Source: Lytechinus pictus (taxonomy: Eukaryota; Echinodermata; Echinoidea; Temnopleuroida; Toxopneustidae). Taken from it: a stretch of 64,000 nucleotides of DNA. This document shows positions 27,001 to 34,153 of this stretch, piece by piece. Each line of letters begins with the position of its first letter. Position 1 is the first letter of the stretch. The position numbers and the translations under genes are program-made. The notes below the pieces were generated by a model. The model searched no databases, was not told the origin of the DNA, and worked only from the letters and a program-made list of their open reading frames with translations. Where the stretch lies: the NCBI RefSeq assembly GCF_037042905.1, contig NC_087252.1, positions 38,334,556-38,398,555 of the forward strand. Reading direction: 5' to 3'.

Positions 27001-29604
27001 CGTCGTAGAAATATGCGTTAGTCCAAACTTTTCGCATTTACTACGGAGAACATCTCTACAACGCACCGATTCCTTTGAAAATGCAAGTCAAATCAAAATG
27101 GGGAGCTAAGAGGCTTTAGTCGAAAGTTGGTGGAGCGGGACAGCATGGAAATCTCTTGACTCTGGACAACGACATATTTGCAAATGTTCGTCTGGTGCAC
27201 ATCTTCGGATGATCTGCTGTCCTAATCCACTAACTTTTGACAAAAGCTCATCAGCTCTCCATTGCGATTTTAATTGCATTTTCAAAGGAATAGACGTGTT
27301 GTAGAGAATTTCCCCGTATTTAATGCGAAAAGTTTGGTTTAGGGAGTTATCGGACAACAACGTAAGGATGATTCAAGAACATAGAAAATTTATTGTCAAA
27401 TGCCCGTCATGACAAAGAACAACAAAATAGTCTTTGTCGGAAATTGGTAAATCAAAACAGCAGCTCGGTCATCGACACTGGACAAACGACATATTATAAA
27501 TTTTTCGTCAGCTCTGAAACTGAAGACTGAACTGCTATTCCGGTTCACCAATTTTCGACAAAGACTTCCAACTGTTCTTTGTCATTATGGTAATTTGACG
27601 GGCATTTTTAATACAGTACCTCGGTTCTTTAATCCCCCGTAACTCGCTGAGCGAGGACATCATATTATTCGAATAAATCGAATGAAATATCCGTTTGTTT
27701 TCTCGCTATTATTTTTATAATCCCAGTCGGAGGGAAACGAAATGCAAGTCATTTATTACCCCAATGATGCTCCAAACTCCATCAACCTTCCAGGCAATGT
27801 CTTGAAATACTATCTCACCGAACTGAAGGAGAATAGTACATACGAGACAGAAGTTTGTCCGATAAACGATTTTGGCAAGGGGGATTGTGCAAACTATACC
27901 TTCTATACGCCCAATGGTAAGAAAATAATTATTTGATAATTCATTTTGAGTCTACGCCATCGAATATTAATACAGTAAGTCCCAGAAAAGAGACCGTAAT
28001 TTAATTTATTTGTTTGCTCTCATGATCATGAATATGCTACATGAGATGTAAATAAATGGAAAAACAATGCATTACTTAGTTAGATCAATCTAAACCGGTG
28101 CTACCAAATTTCCATTTGCACGAGTAAATAACGATTTTGCGATTTTTTTTCTTCCTTTTGCTGCCATCCTATCCGGAAAACAAAGTTAATAACTTGAATG
28201 TCTTTTCTTCCTTCATATTAGACCTTATATATAAGCTATGAATGACGCATGGTCGAAAAAATGTTGCATAAAAACATGCTTATTTTCTACCTATTCTATT
28301 GATCGTGAAAAAAAACAAGCATTTCACTTTCTCAACAAAGCAAGAGACAATCAATGCGCGGTGAGTGCGAGCTTGCGGTCGGCTGGAATTTTACGTTTGG
28401 ATTTGGTAGCACCACTTTCCATGATTGTTTTAACTTACGTATGCGTGGATTATGAACGGTGAAATGGGATTCGAATTGAAGAAGAGAAGCATAATCTGTC
28501 ATTCGTGCACATCTCACAAAGGAATTTCATGATCACAGTAGTAAAAAAAAAAACTACCATGAACTACGGTTTCGTTTTTTTTTCTGGGACACACTGTAAA
28601 TTGAACCTTTGCATTGTCATCTTTATATGACAAGAATGGCGAGCTAGGTGCTTTTTCCCGAATAAGCACGACCAACAAAACCTGTATTTATTAACATATT
28701 TTCGATTGTTCAGATCATAATAATAAAGAGTCGGATCCTTTTTAATTTTTGATTTGTCTCTCTTGTGGATCACTCTAGCCGTGTGTATGTTTCATATGAA
28801 GAGAGAGTGAGCAAGTCTTAATGTGTATTTTTATTACTTTACTTATCTTCCAAACTTTTTTTTCTTTTGCTTTTTTAATGCAAGAAATAGGGCTTGTGCC
28901 TGTGTTCGATTAAATTATTACATAATTCTGCCTATATTATATTTCCAATTTCAAAAATATATTTTTTATTATTTATATTTTCCAGAGAACAGGATTATCT
29001 CTCAAACTACTTTAGAACAAACAGGTGAGTATATTTCTCTTCATCTTGGCCCACTCCTTTAAAAGCTAAAGTTCTTCGTTGGCTTAGGATGTTTTCTGAG
29101 AGTTGGCTCTCGGGACGTTTGTGTTATTAAGGTCCAGTTTGCACTTACCTTTCCATGCAATCGGCTCCTTGATCCTTCAGGAAAAAGTCTTTGCTTGACC
29201 CATTTATGAAGCAGCAAGTGTGAGTCTGTGAGATACTTAGTTTGTCAATTTCCTCTGAATCTTGAATATGTGGTAGGCCGAAGCTTTCAGCACAGAAGAT
29301 TGCAATTATTCACCTCATTGGCAAATTTCTGGATTCTCTTCTTTTGGAAACCCGTCCTTCATTGTGGGATTGTATATAGGTAATGGTTACTTCGACCACT
29401 ATCAATTAATCTCGTTGAACCAATTTTTACATTCTTGCAGAAAACTCGGCAGAGATCAGTCCAGAAACGAAGTCGCTACCATCTACCGGTCGAGCTTCAT
29501 GCAGTACGTCGCCCTCTATCGGTTGCATGTCGATCTTGGTCATGCTTGCACTTTTCTGCACATTAGATAGGCCTACAGATCTTTTGCCGAATGATAAAAC
29601 ATAG
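6657..29604 (+). CDS. Gene A: Ig x3 + FN3 cell-surface protein, 12 coding exons, complete
   Basis: Coding exons: 6657-6765, 10790-10924, 11095-11247, 12078-12296, 19272-19454, 19880-20011, 21181-21325, 23280-23404, 26433-26581, 27727-27916, 28986-29024, 29441-29604. All introns are GT..AG and the exons sum to 1743 nt, giving 580 residues plus stop with no frame break. Order: signal peptide (about 1-24), Cys-rich segment (37-81), Ig1 (82-205; C109, W122, C180), Ig2 (206-310; C241, W253, C290), Ig3 (311-400), FN3 (401-513), stalk (514-526), hydrophobic 553-568 with a short polar tail. N-glycosylation sequons are frequent. By family knowledge such Ig/FN3 proteins are adhesion or recognition receptors; the ligand and pathway are unknown. 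Ig3 lacks its first canonical cysteine (G334). The paralogue is gene B on the other strand. Exon boundaries were chosen by splice consensus, phase continuity and paralogue match. Untranslated exons upstream are possible. Confidence 0.85.
6766..10069. other. Gene A intron 1, proximal part
   Basis: Contains a short direct duplication at about 7129-7190 (TTTTATTCCAAAAGGAGC twice) and an ATC/ATT-rich stretch at 9240-9330. No exon or transposon could be supported. Confidence 0.5.
10070..10440 (-). mobile_element. tRNA-derived SINE in intron 1
   Basis: Read on the minus strand from about 10438: GGTGTCGTGGTGTAGTGG (A-box-like) and GTGTTCGAATCCCACCC (B box) about 55 bases further. The anticodon-loop region CTTTTAA is Lys-like. 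A non-tRNA body follows, ending in an A/T-rich tail near 10080. The tRNA-like part continues into the body, so this is a SINE, not a tRNA gene. Confidence 0.7.
10790..10924 (+). CDS. Gene A exon 2: Cys-rich N-terminal segment
   Basis: Acceptor TTTATACAG, donor GTGAGT at 10925, phase 1 to 1, 45 codons. It completes a cysteine split across the junction and adds three more (within FPCANHYQRNCP and RRNCLD). The segment is rich in Pro and Asn and matches no domain I recognise. Its gene B counterpart lies outside the window, so it has no paralogue support here. Confidence rests on splice sites and phase fit. Confidence 0.65.
11095..11247 (+). CDS. Gene A exon 3: first half of Ig1
   Basis: Acceptor CGTCTTATCTTCAG, donor at 11248, phase 1 to 1, 51 codons. 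It contains the B-strand cysteine (VVLKC, C109) and the C-strand tryptophan (ILKW, W122) of an Ig fold, with sequons NRS and NHT. Confidence 0.85.
11665..11887. repeat. Two direct copies of a 111-bp unit in intron 3
   Basis: The unit starting near GAGCTTCTAACTTTTAAATC (11670) recurs almost unchanged at 11781. The near identity implies a recent local duplication. Confidence 0.85.
12078..12296 (+). CDS. Gene A exon 4: second half of Ig1
   Basis: Acceptor TTTGCAG, donor GTGAGT at 12297, phase 1 to 1, 73 codons. It holds the Ig signature ELRISRLGPNDAGVYRC (C180). The 71-residue C109-C180 spacing is long, as in V-type Ig domains. Confidence 0.9.
12297..13734. other. Gene A intron 4, first part
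   Basis: Intronic DNA. The minus-strand open frame at 13312-13509 has no domain features. No repeat structure recognised. Confidence 0.4.
13735..14005. mobile_element. Family G MITE (GAAAGTTGGTGGAC), copy 1
   Basis: Imperfect inverted arms: left AAGCTGAGAGGCTTTTATCG then AAAGTTGGTGGACC; right GTCCACCAACTTTCGGCAAA then AGCCTTTCAGCTCTC. The outer ends also pair (CAATCATTTGAAAATG / CATTTTCAAAGGAATCG). Related copies: 20038-20325, 27043-27315, and a diverged CAAAGAC form at 27370-27615 and 47668-48090. Confidence 0.75.
14006..16205. other. Gene A intron 4, middle part
   Basis: No gene or element could be supported. Contains poly-A and poly-G runs (about 14325 and 15244). Confidence 0.4.
16206..16412. 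mobile_element. GGGCCCGG-type MITE with its 3' part duplicated
   Basis: Left end GGGGCCCGGTTTATGAGGCT; right end AACAAGTTTTATAAATGAAT then CGGGGCC. The right 67 bp (from GCATATGTAATTATAAC at 16291) is repeated in tandem at 16358. Confidence 0.6.
16430..16595. mobile_element. Near-perfect 166-bp palindromic MITE
   Basis: CACTGTAAAAAATGAAGTGC at one end, its exact complement at the other, TA on both sides. Arms of about 82 bp differ at about three positions. A second palindrome (AAGTGCTAATTTAGCACTT) sits inside each arm. Non-coding snap-back element. Confidence 0.9.
16654..16915 (+). mobile_element. tRNA-derived SINE in intron 4
   Basis: GGCGTGTCGTGGCCTTGG (A-box-like), then GTGGGTTCGAACCCTAACC (B box), then a non-tRNA body ending in an AT-rich tail. 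It differs in body from the SINE at 10070-10440. Confidence 0.75.
17066..17209. mobile_element. CAGTCACATTTCCC MITE, copy 1
   Basis: Ends CAGTCACATTTCCCTTAATA and GTAGGGGATATGTGACTG are inverted. The inner sequence GACGTCGAGTCGAAAACAGC-like is shared with copy 2 at 41450-41591. Confidence 0.75.
17210..18046. other. Gene A intron 4, part
   Basis: A (GA)n run at 17847-17869; otherwise nothing recognised. Confidence 0.4.
18047..18292. mobile_element. CACTGGCGTA-ended MITE
   Basis: Left GCAGTGGCGTAATGAGCC, right CTGTACGCCAGTGC, with an internal GCGAGCGAGCGAAGCGAGG stretch and a poly-C run. A fragment with the same end (TCACTGGCGTAAAT) lies at about 23711. Confidence 0.6.
18822..19098. repeat. 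Two direct copies of a unit of about 150 bp
   Basis: TTTGAATCATGATGAACATA ... AATACAAACTCA (from about 18828) recurs from about 18977 with a few substitutions and indels. Located just upstream of exon 5. Confidence 0.8.
19272..19454 (+). CDS. Gene A exon 5: first half of Ig2
   Basis: Acceptor CACCATTACAG, donor GTAAGA at 19455, phase 1 to 1, 61 codons. It contains YFNETANITLTC (C241) and PRPAVTW (W253). It aligns with the gene B exon 63037-63237, sharing PxVRxI, APxWS, YFNE, TLTC, DGxP and VTW. Confidence 0.92.
19880..20011 (+). CDS. Gene A exon 6: second half of Ig2
   Basis: Acceptor AACCTTCCAG, donor GTGAGT at 20012, phase 1 to 1, 44 codons. F-strand motif ITRNYSGIYLC (C290). The gene B partner is 49452-49574 (ISREQSGQYVC). 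Confidence 0.9.
20038..20325. mobile_element. Family G MITE, copy 2
   Basis: Arms GACAGCTGAAAGGCTTTTGT / ACAAAAGCCTCTCGCC flank GTTGGTGAACC and GGTCCACCAACTTTCG. Starts about 26 bp after the exon 6 donor. Confidence 0.7.
20392..20592. mobile_element. CACTCTTAAAATGTTG MITE, copy 1
   Basis: TACACTCTTAAAATGTTGAG at one end, AATATTTTAAGAGTGTA at the other; inside, CTGTCCACACAACAATTGG pairs with CGATTGTTGTGTGGACAG. Copy 2 at 33505-33707 shares both arms. Confidence 0.85.
20593..21180. other. End of gene A intron 6
   Basis: No element recognised up to the exon 7 acceptor. Confidence 0.35.
21181..21325 (+). CDS. Gene A exon 7: first half of Ig3, canonical Cys missing
   Basis: Acceptor AATCCATTTAG, donor GTAAGA at 21326, phase 1 to 2, 145 nt. 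The B strand reads YLLLQGSF, where gene B has YLLLQCNV, so the canonical cysteine is Gly (G334, codon GGG). The tryptophan after it (YHW, W346) is kept. Confidence 0.85.
22251..22519. mobile_element. GGGCCCGT-type MITE, ATTCTGAAG subfamily
   Basis: Left GGGCCCGTATTCTGAAGTCG, right CGACTTCAGAATACGGGCC, with GGTTTAACTT / AAGTTAAACC continuing the arms. In gene A intron 7. Confidence 0.85.
22714..23255. mobile_element. CAGTGCGTCCC-ended MITE abutting exon 8
   Basis: Left CAGTGCGTCCCACAAAA, right CTTTTTCCTGGGACGCCCTG. The ends resemble those of 24527-26250 and 27973-28596. The right end is 24 bp before the exon 8 acceptor-exon boundary. Confidence 0.65.
23280..23404 (+). CDS. Gene A exon 8: second half of Ig3
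   Basis: Acceptor TTTCTTTTCTTTTAG, donor GTAAGC at 23405, phase 2 to 1, 125 nt. It contains RKLVIVGIEPG and YANYTCVATNILGSA. C384 has no partner in Ig3 because of the loss in exon 7. A MITE ends 24 bp upstream of the exon. Confidence 0.9.
23833..24081. repeat. Poly-A and (CA)n microsatellites in intron 8
   Basis: A run of A at about 23909-23926 and (CA)n at about 24010-24043. The minus-strand frame across them is a composition artefact. Confidence 0.7.
24527..26250. mobile_element. 1.7-kb non-autonomous DNA transposon with long inverted arms
   Basis: CAGTGCGTCCCAAAAAAAAC at the left and TTTTTTTGGGACGCACTG at the right, TA on both sides. Clear arms of about 215 bp (for example GCACTGCCCACTGAAACAAA and its complement), with weaker pairing further in. 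Inside, AAATTTAATGCATGAGTG recurs. No transposase frame. TA target and end sequence suggest a Tc1/mariner-type relative; that class is inference. Confidence 0.85.
26433..26581 (+). CDS. Gene A exon 9: first half of FN3
   Basis: Acceptor TTTCTCTATTTCAG, donor GTTTGT at 26582, phase 1 to 0, 149 nt. Contains FNLSWSPG, the B-strand tryptophan region of FN3, and YRLLYRR. The gene B partner is 43112-43269 (YTLRWTPGANLQ). Confidence 0.88.
26700..27042. other. Gene A intron 9, first part
   Basis: ATT-rich microsatellite-like sequence (about 26720-26755); nothing else recognised. Confidence 0.35.
27043..27315. mobile_element. Family G MITE, copy 3
   Basis: AGCTAAGAGGCTTTAGTCGA then AAGTTGGTGG, and CCACTAACTTTTGACAAAAG then CTCATCAGCTC inverted. 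The outer pair CCTTTGAAAATGCAAG / AATTGCATTTTCAAAGG is also present. Adjacent to copy 4. Confidence 0.75.
27370..27615. mobile_element. Family G MITE, CAAAGAC subfamily
   Basis: TGTCAAATGCCCGTCATGAC ... AGTCTTTGTCGGAAATTGGT on the left; ACCAATTTTCGACAAAGACT ... TTTGACGGGCATTT on the right. Same layout as copies 1-3 with different arm sequence. Ends about 110 bp before exon 10. Confidence 0.75.
27727..27916 (+). CDS. Gene A exon 10: second half of FN3
   Basis: Acceptor TAATCCCAG, donor GTAAGA at 27917, phase 0 to 1, 190 nt. FN3 E-G strands: YYLTELKENSTYETEV, then VCPINDFGKGDC with two cysteines nine residues apart (C494, C504). The same pair occurs in gene B. Confidence 0.9.
27973..28596. mobile_element. 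CAGT-GTCCCAG MITE with TA flanks, intron 10
   Basis: Left CAGTAAGTCCCAGAAAAGAG, right TTTTTTTCTGGGACACACTG, TA immediately outside both ends. 624 bp, non-coding. Ends are related to the 24527-26250 element. Confidence 0.75.
28986..29024 (+). CDS. Gene A exon 11: 13-codon stalk exon
   Basis: Acceptor TATATTTTCCAG, donor GTGAGT at 29025, phase 1 to 1. It encodes NRIISQTTLEQT, a polar linker. The gene B exon 41692-41745 occupies the same place, with the same phases and a similar end (TMQDT). Confidence 0.75.
29441..29604 (+). CDS. Gene A exon 12: C-terminal hydrophobic segment and stop
   Basis: Acceptor ACATTCTTGCAG, phase 1 in, stop TAG 29602-29604. Ser/Thr-rich juxtamembrane part, then a hydrophobic run (IGCMSILVMLALFCTL, residues 553-568) and a 12-residue polar tail. 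This could be a short transmembrane anchor or an atypical GPI signal; the polar tail argues against a standard GPI signal. Confidence 0.75.
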
Positions 29605-29610
29605 AACTTG

Positions 29611-29616
29611 AATAAA
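29611..29616 (+). promoter_or_regulatory. Candidate poly(A) signal of gene A
   Basis: AATAAA six bases after the stop codon. If used, the 3' UTR would be very short. Other AT-rich hexamers downstream are possible. Confidence 0.4.
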
Positions 29617-29619
29617 CCA

Positions 29620-29895
29620 CCGCGATTTAAGGACTGGAAAATTCGACCTTATCTTGATACAGACGCTTTTTTATGAAATAAGTAATGTTGTAGATACGAA
29701 ATTTTATCGTGTATATTGCAAAGCAATATTGCAATTTGCTAGACAGTATATATCCACAATAGTGAACGAATAATTTTACTGAAGTAGCCATAGAGTAGGT
29801 AGTTACGATCATGGGCCAGCAGCACAAATCTTAGTAATTGTTCTTAGATTTGATTTATTGGATTTATTACATAATTAGGCCTATAAAAAGGCCTA
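29620..29895. other. 3' flank of gene A
   Basis: AT-rich, no gene; probably 3' UTR and/or intergenic. Confidence 0.35.
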
Positions 29896-29899
29896 TATA

Positions 29900-30530
29900 A
29901 ACTAGGTTCCAATAGAAACTTATCAAACTTAAAAATCGCACTACGAAAATTCCACAGAGTCAAAATAAACCAAATTTTGACACCGGCTAGCTTCAATAAT
30001 CTTAAAAAGAACATGTCAATGATTAACAAAGAGGCTGAAGCCCCTTAAATCATATGATTCCGGAATCCAAAGTCACAAAATGGCAAAAGGAAGACCAATG
30101 TAAGTGAGATGAGGTTTAACAAACTTACCAGTTTATAAAAGTTCACAATATGACAATCGGCATATTTAATTGATTGCCTCAGTAACTAAGAAGCTACAGG
30201 AAGTTAAAATTAACATTTTAAACACAATCTTTTGAAGTAAAACAAGCATAATGCATGAATGAACTCAATCATGTCAAAAGCAGTTAGGCAAAGAATGACC
30301 ATTTAGTTGAGACTGAAACAAGACTTTTGTGACTTTGGATTCCGGAACCAATTGATTTGAGAGGCTACAAGCCTCTCTGTTATTAGACAAATCTCTTAGT
30401 TATTAACATGTCCTCGGTAAAGATTATTGAAACTAGCCTGGCCCTGTGTCAAAATTTTGTTCATTTTGACGGAGTGGAATTTGTGTATTGCGGTTGTGAA
30501 GTTTAATAAGTTTCTTTTGGAACCCAGTTT
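29900..30530. mobile_element. Foldback repeat just downstream of gene A
   Basis: Arms of about 180 bp: AGGTTCCAATAGAAACTTAT ... GATTCCGGAATCCAAAGTCA on the left and TGACTTTGGATTCCGGAACC ... AAGTTTCTTTTGGAACC on the right, around a loop of about 230 bp. No coding frame. Confidence 0.75.
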
Positions 30531-30689
30531 TATGTAAGCGTTTGCAAGACCATCAGCACTTTGATCAAGATATAATCTTTGTATTACGGGGCTCTAAACC
30601 ATGTAAACTGAATCAAATTACTGATGATGGGGTATCGTTCAATGTTATTTGGGAGTTTGGGCTCAGCGACCTACTGACATTTCGAGATG

Positions 30690-30912
30690 ACAGTAAATGT
30701 ATTAAAAATGCCCGTCGAATGACAAAGAACGGATGGAAAGTCTTTGTCAAAAATTGATGAACGGGAACAGGGCCCTTGGGAACAATTTTTGTATTGGGGT
30801 GCTGGAGTGATTTTGACAAGCAATAAAAATGAAATAAGAAAACAAATGTTTTCACTACAAAATGAAGGTGCTTCAGTCCAAAAAAATAATAGGGTTTATT
30901 TTCAATAGGTCC
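30690..30912. mobile_element. Half of a family G MITE followed by a family H fragment
   Basis: 30690-30765 matches the left half of the CAAAGAC subfamily (AAATGCCCGTCGAATGACAA, AGTCTTTGTCAAAAATTGAT). It is interrupted by GGGCCCTTGGGAACAATTTT then TGTATTGGGGTGCTG, which also starts the insertion at 46850-47144. Confidence 0.65.
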
Positions 30913-30914
30913 AA

Positions 30915-31275
30915 TGCCAATTACTAACTCGTCTACTATCATTTGGTCTACCATCAGTCCGTCCACTATCCATGTGGTCTAATTGCCATTTCGCCCGCTC
31001 ACCATTTTGTCTAATAGCCAGTTGGTCCACTTGCCATTTAGTCCATATACCATTTCGTCTAATTTGACTTATTGTTAATTGGGCGAAATGGATGAAAAGA
31101 AAATGAGTATTGGATCAACTGGTAGTGGTTATGAGACGAAATGGTACTAGGCGAACTGGTGATTAGACAAAGTGAATATTGGACCAAATGGTTGTTAGAC
31201 GAAATGTTGATGGACGGAATGGCATTATACTGAATGAAGGTAGACTATCTGATGAGTGGACGAATTGGCAATTTA
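30915..31275. repeat. Degenerate palindrome built from CCATTTCGTC motifs
   Basis: The left half repeats CCATTTCGTCTAAT, CCATTTAGTCC, TTGGTCCAC; the right half repeats the complements (AGACGAAATGG, GGACCAAATGG). The switch is near 31075. Neither half is a clean tandem. Confidence 0.65.
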
Positions 31276-31319
31276 CCAATGATAGCATGAAGAGGCCCCC
31301 GGGGTAAATGACAAAATAC

Positions 31320-31515
31320 AAATCGTCAGAACCTTTGGTGACACGACATTTCCCCCTGCGATAACTGTTCAGGGCTTAATTTCTTCTAAGATGAAGAGTA
31401 AGGGTTGCACTAGGGTTTTATGGTAGGTTTTGGATTTGGACTAGGATAGGGTATAGTGTTTAATAATTTAAAAGGGTTGAAATTCATCAATCGATTAGTG
31501 TATGGAGTTTAATAA
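31320..31515 (+). repeat. Dispersed repeat, copy 1
   Basis: GGCTTAATTTCTTCTAAGAT, AGGGTTGCA, TCGATTAGTGTATGGA: the same order and spacing as 54124-54312 on the same strand. No inverted ends seen. Confidence 0.6.
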
Positions 31516-33460
31516 TAATATCAATAATAATAATAATACATAAGACTTGTATAGCGCACGTCCCATCTTGATTAAATGCTCAAGGCGCTTCAGAGCAGAA
31601 CAACAACAAAAATTACATATAATATATGTTTCAACAATTATATGTCGATGTCTGTCAAAAAGCACTCTTATACAGGTAGGCCTATGTTTTCAGGTTGTCC
31701 CTGAATGTGGTAACTGAAGTCTAGGTTTTCAAACTCTGTGGGAGAGAATTCCACAGGTTTGGCCCTGCATGAGCAAAGACCCGCCCCATGATTTCTTAGA
31801 AACTGGAATTTGTAAGAGATTTGATAATGAGGATCGTAAGGTTATTGAGGGTTGGTAGTTATGTATCAAAAACTTATTGTAACGGGGGGAAGTTCCACTG
31901 ACTATGTGGAAGATCAACAGAAGGATTTTAAAGACTATTCGTTCCTTCAGGGGCAACCAGTGATGAGTTTTCAATATAGGGGTGATGTGGCTGCGCTTGC
32001 TAGATAAAGTTACAATACCCGCAGCTGCACTTTGCAACTTCTGCAATTTCCCAAATTGAGAATCTGGTAAGTTGTAAAGAAGGCTATTACCAAAGTCGAA
32101 TCGTGAAGAAATGAGTGAATGTACCAGTTTCTCTGTTACTGAGCAAGTGAGATATTTTCTTATAAAGCCAATGTTGACGAATTGATAACGAACTGATCTG
32201 CAAATGCTTGTAATCAGATTGGACATGAAGGAATAATGACAACTCCAAGATTCCGACATGATTTTGACAAGAAGATGTCATTGCCTGAGATGGATATTGA
32301 ATCAATGTGGACTTTGTTAAGTTGAGACTTCGAGCCAAAAACTAATAACTCACATTTACTCTGGTTCCAAACTAACGAGTTTAATTTTAACCAAGTGTCA
32401 ATGTCCATTATGCACCTTTCAAGATTACACATGGATTGTTTGGCACTTGTTTGATTGGGTAAAAATGAAACAAAAATCTGAATATCATCTGCATTTACAC
32501 GATATTGCACAGAGTGATACTGGAAAATATCTTGTTAATACCCTGTTAAATAAATGGAAAACAAAGTGGGCCCTAAAAAAAGCCCTGGGGGACACCGCAG
32601 ACCGATGGCCCAGATGAAGAGGTAACACCATTTAGGAAAACTGAAAGATAGGATTTCAGCCATTGTCATGATTATAGGGTCTTTCCCTGAACATCTAAAC
32701 TGGTCAAAGTGTTAATAAGTAAGGTGTGGTCGACGGTGTCAAACGCGGCCGACAGATCTAGAAGTACCATGGCTGTGACTGATCTACTATTCATTTTCTG
32801 TCAGATAAAACTAGACATATTAGTGAAGAGTGTCTCGACATGTTCTAACAAATAATCTGCGAGTCTTGAAAAGACAATCCTCTCAAGAATCTTGAACAGA
32901 AAAGGAAGATTACTAAATGGTCAGTAATTTTTCAGTGATTCACAATCTAAAGATGTATTTTTTTTCAATAATGGATGAATAGGGGTCGTTTTCAAAGCTA
33001 ATGGGACAGTGGCCTCATTTATGCTTCTGTTTCCAATATCAGAAATAATGGGAGCTAAAGTAGAGGCACAATCCTTTAAAAGAATTGTAGGGATTTGATC
33101 TAATGGGCAAGATTTTGGAGGCAGTTTACGAAGAAGGTGAAGGATCCCATCCGCAGAGGTATGTTCAAAAGTATCCAGCGTGGAAGTGGTGACAGATTCA
33201 GGTTTTGGGTAAACAATATTATTACTCAGACTATGATGAATATTCTGAACTTTCAAATCAAACTAATCAATAAATGATTCAGCCATTGCTTTACCATCAG
33301 GATACTTAGGTAAAGGAGAAAACTGATTGCGGTTCAGAAGTCGGTTGGCCACATTAAAGAGCTTCCGTTTACAGCGGAACAATTGTCGCTGGTAGAAATG
33401 CCATGGAACAGAAGCTCTTTTCATAGACTGTTATACTCTTTAATCTAATTCTTAGCTCTT
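31516..33460 (-). mobile_element. Decayed CR1-type LINE with reverse transcriptase
   Basis: Minus-strand pieces in different frames, in order: LRKLPPKSCPLDQIPT (about 33150), a finger-palm region with LLDLSAAFDTVDH (about 32750), VNADDIQIFVS (32484-32495 codes NADD, where Y/F-ADD is expected), and a C-terminal region like HITPILKTHHWLPLKERI and FKILLLIFHIVSGTSP. The 3' end near 31520 has an AAT-type microsatellite, common at CR1-like 3' ends. Frameshifts and lost start: a non-functional copy. Clade assignment is from these motifs only. Confidence 0.8.
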
Positions 33461-33504
33461 TATGCGTCTTGAGCACTCTACAGAGCGGATTCGGCGCTTT
33501 ATAC

Positions 33505-33707
33505 ACTCTTCAAAATGTTGGGCAACATACTGTCCACACAACAATTGGATAAACCTTTATCAATTTCTGGGTAGTTTTAAAGCAATAATGTGCGTTGGAT
33601 GAAAACTATACAGTATTGGTTGAAAACTACCCAGATTCGGATAATTTTTTTAACCAATTGTCATGTGGACAGTTACTTTTATGTTGCCCAACATTTTACG
33701 AATGTAG
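33505..33707. mobile_element. CACTCTTAAAATGTTG MITE, copy 2
   Basis: TACACTCTTCAAAATGTTGG at the left and CCAACATTTTACGAATGTA at the right; CTGTCCACACAACAATTGG / CAATTGTCATGTGGACAG inside. Matches 20392-20592. An (ATT)n run follows at 33715-33750. Confidence 0.85.
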
Positions 33708-33983
33708 GTCACATTATTATAATTATTATTATCATCATTATTATTATTATACATACTGAGACGAAAAAATATTTTTTTTTACATACATGTGCAATGATAA
33801 AGAACCGATATTTACTGTTATGTCATAAGTTCACTTGAAATACTTGTGTTATACTATGTAATTATATACCACTTTATCAACAAATGCATTCTAGAAAATA
33901 AGTTACAGTAGGAATGGGGAGTTTTTTAATGGAACAAAATAATCGGTGATTTTCACTGACTATGTGCTGTAAGCTATTTAGGT

Positions 33984-34153
33984 AGGTGTTTCATAAAGCT
34001 GTTCGTAAGTTAAGAGCGACTTTAAGAACGACTGGTGATCCCTTCTTGTGGTAAATGGTATATTCGTTGGCGATGGTTTAGCGCGTAAGAAAGGATCACC
34101 AGTCGTTCTTAGAGTCGCTCTTAACTTACGAACAACTTTGTGAAAAGGCCCCC
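33984..34153. mobile_element. GTTTCATAAAG MITE, copy 1
   Basis: GTTTCATAAAGCTGTTCGTA then AGTTAAGAGCGAC at left, with the complement at right ending GTGAAAAGGCCCCC. The same family at 37384-37556 and 47779-47958. Confidence 0.9.
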
